Of a stretch of DNA of 5,838 bases, positions 5,761-5,838 are shown one piece after another; within the stretch, counting starts at the first letter, position 1, and each line of letters starts with the position of its first letter. The DNA comes from Hellea balneolensis. GTDB lineage: Bacteria > Pseudomonadota > Alphaproteobacteria > Caulobacterales > Maricaulaceae. The DNA lies in contig QIKS01000155.1 in the NCBI GenBank assembly GCA_003233025.1, positions 1 to 5,838 on the forward strand, in the 5' to 3' direction. Below the pieces are notes generated by a model. The model was given only the letters and a program-made list of their open reading frames with translations. It made no database searches and was not told the origin of the DNA. Both the position numbers and the translations under genes were made by a program.

Positions 5761-5838
5761 TTAAAATCCCTTTGCTTTCAGGAATTTGGCAATTTCTTTA
5801 AGGGCGTCATTGGCTTCTTTGAGGTGTTGCTCAAAGGC
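5761..5838 (-). CDS. C-terminal 25 residues of an unrecognised protein (cut by window edge)
   Basis: On the minus strand an open frame enters from the window edge and reads AFEQHLKEANDALKEI then AKFLKAKGF before TAA at 5761-5763. It is absent from simple ATG-based ORF lists because its start lies outside the window. The residues form a charged, probably amphipathic helix rich in Lys, Ala and Glu, as many C-terminal helices are. I do not recognise the family. The stop lies 3 nt before the acyltransferase start, and the acyltransferase ribosome-binding site sits within this frame, which favours a real upstream operon member. Confidence 0.62.
   Translation of the reverse strand, partial: AFEQHLKEANDALKEIAKFLKAKGF

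Noticed and set aside
5174..5764. 196-residue plus-strand open frame, nearly as long as the gene opposite
   Set aside because: It is an antisense shadow of the acyltransferase, which has all four acyltransferase motifs and operon spacing. The antisense translation has no motif.

Overview
The window looks like a piece of an alphaproteobacterial chromosome of moderate GC content. The signs are the leftward rpmH-rnpA-yidC block, a 44-residue bL34, a 6S RNA of the proteobacterial type, and a RuvX with an alphaproteobacterial-style N-terminal extension. I cannot name a genus. I see no mobile elements, CRISPR arrays, tRNAs or rRNAs.

Left part (1-672, minus strand): the 5' end of yidC (membrane protein insertase, cut by the window edge), a broken rnpA (RNase P protein), and an intact rpmH (ribosomal protein bL34). 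The rnpA reading frame changes after the conserved VGFTATK segment. Comparison with the family indicates that a stretch carrying the RNR signature is missing, about 35 nt by my estimate. This is the most surprising protein-level observation, because rnpA is normally essential.

Middle non-coding part (673-1104): divergent promoter region plus a 6S RNA gene on the plus strand, about 871-1065. The 6S call rests on a long block matching E. coli 6S RNA, a 12-bp closing stem about 180 nt apart, and further internal stems. There is no terminator between the 6S RNA and the next gene, so 6S is probably transcribed together with it, as ssrS is with its downstream gene in gammaproteobacteria.

Central operon (1105-4706, plus strand): a TVP38/TMEM64 (VTT-domain) membrane protein, a FAD/NAD(P) disulfide oxidoreductase related to MerA and dihydrolipoamide dehydrogenase, and an orphan membrane histidine kinase. 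The genes are 8 and 21 nt apart. This may be a redox or membrane-linked unit with its own sensor, headed by a global transcription-regulating RNA. That functional link is inference.

Right part (4703-5838, minus strand): the C-terminal end of an unrecognised protein, a PlsC-type acyltransferase and ruvX (yqgF), separated by 3 and 2 nt and therefore probably one operon. ruvX converges on the kinase gene, and the two stop codons share the bases TTAA.
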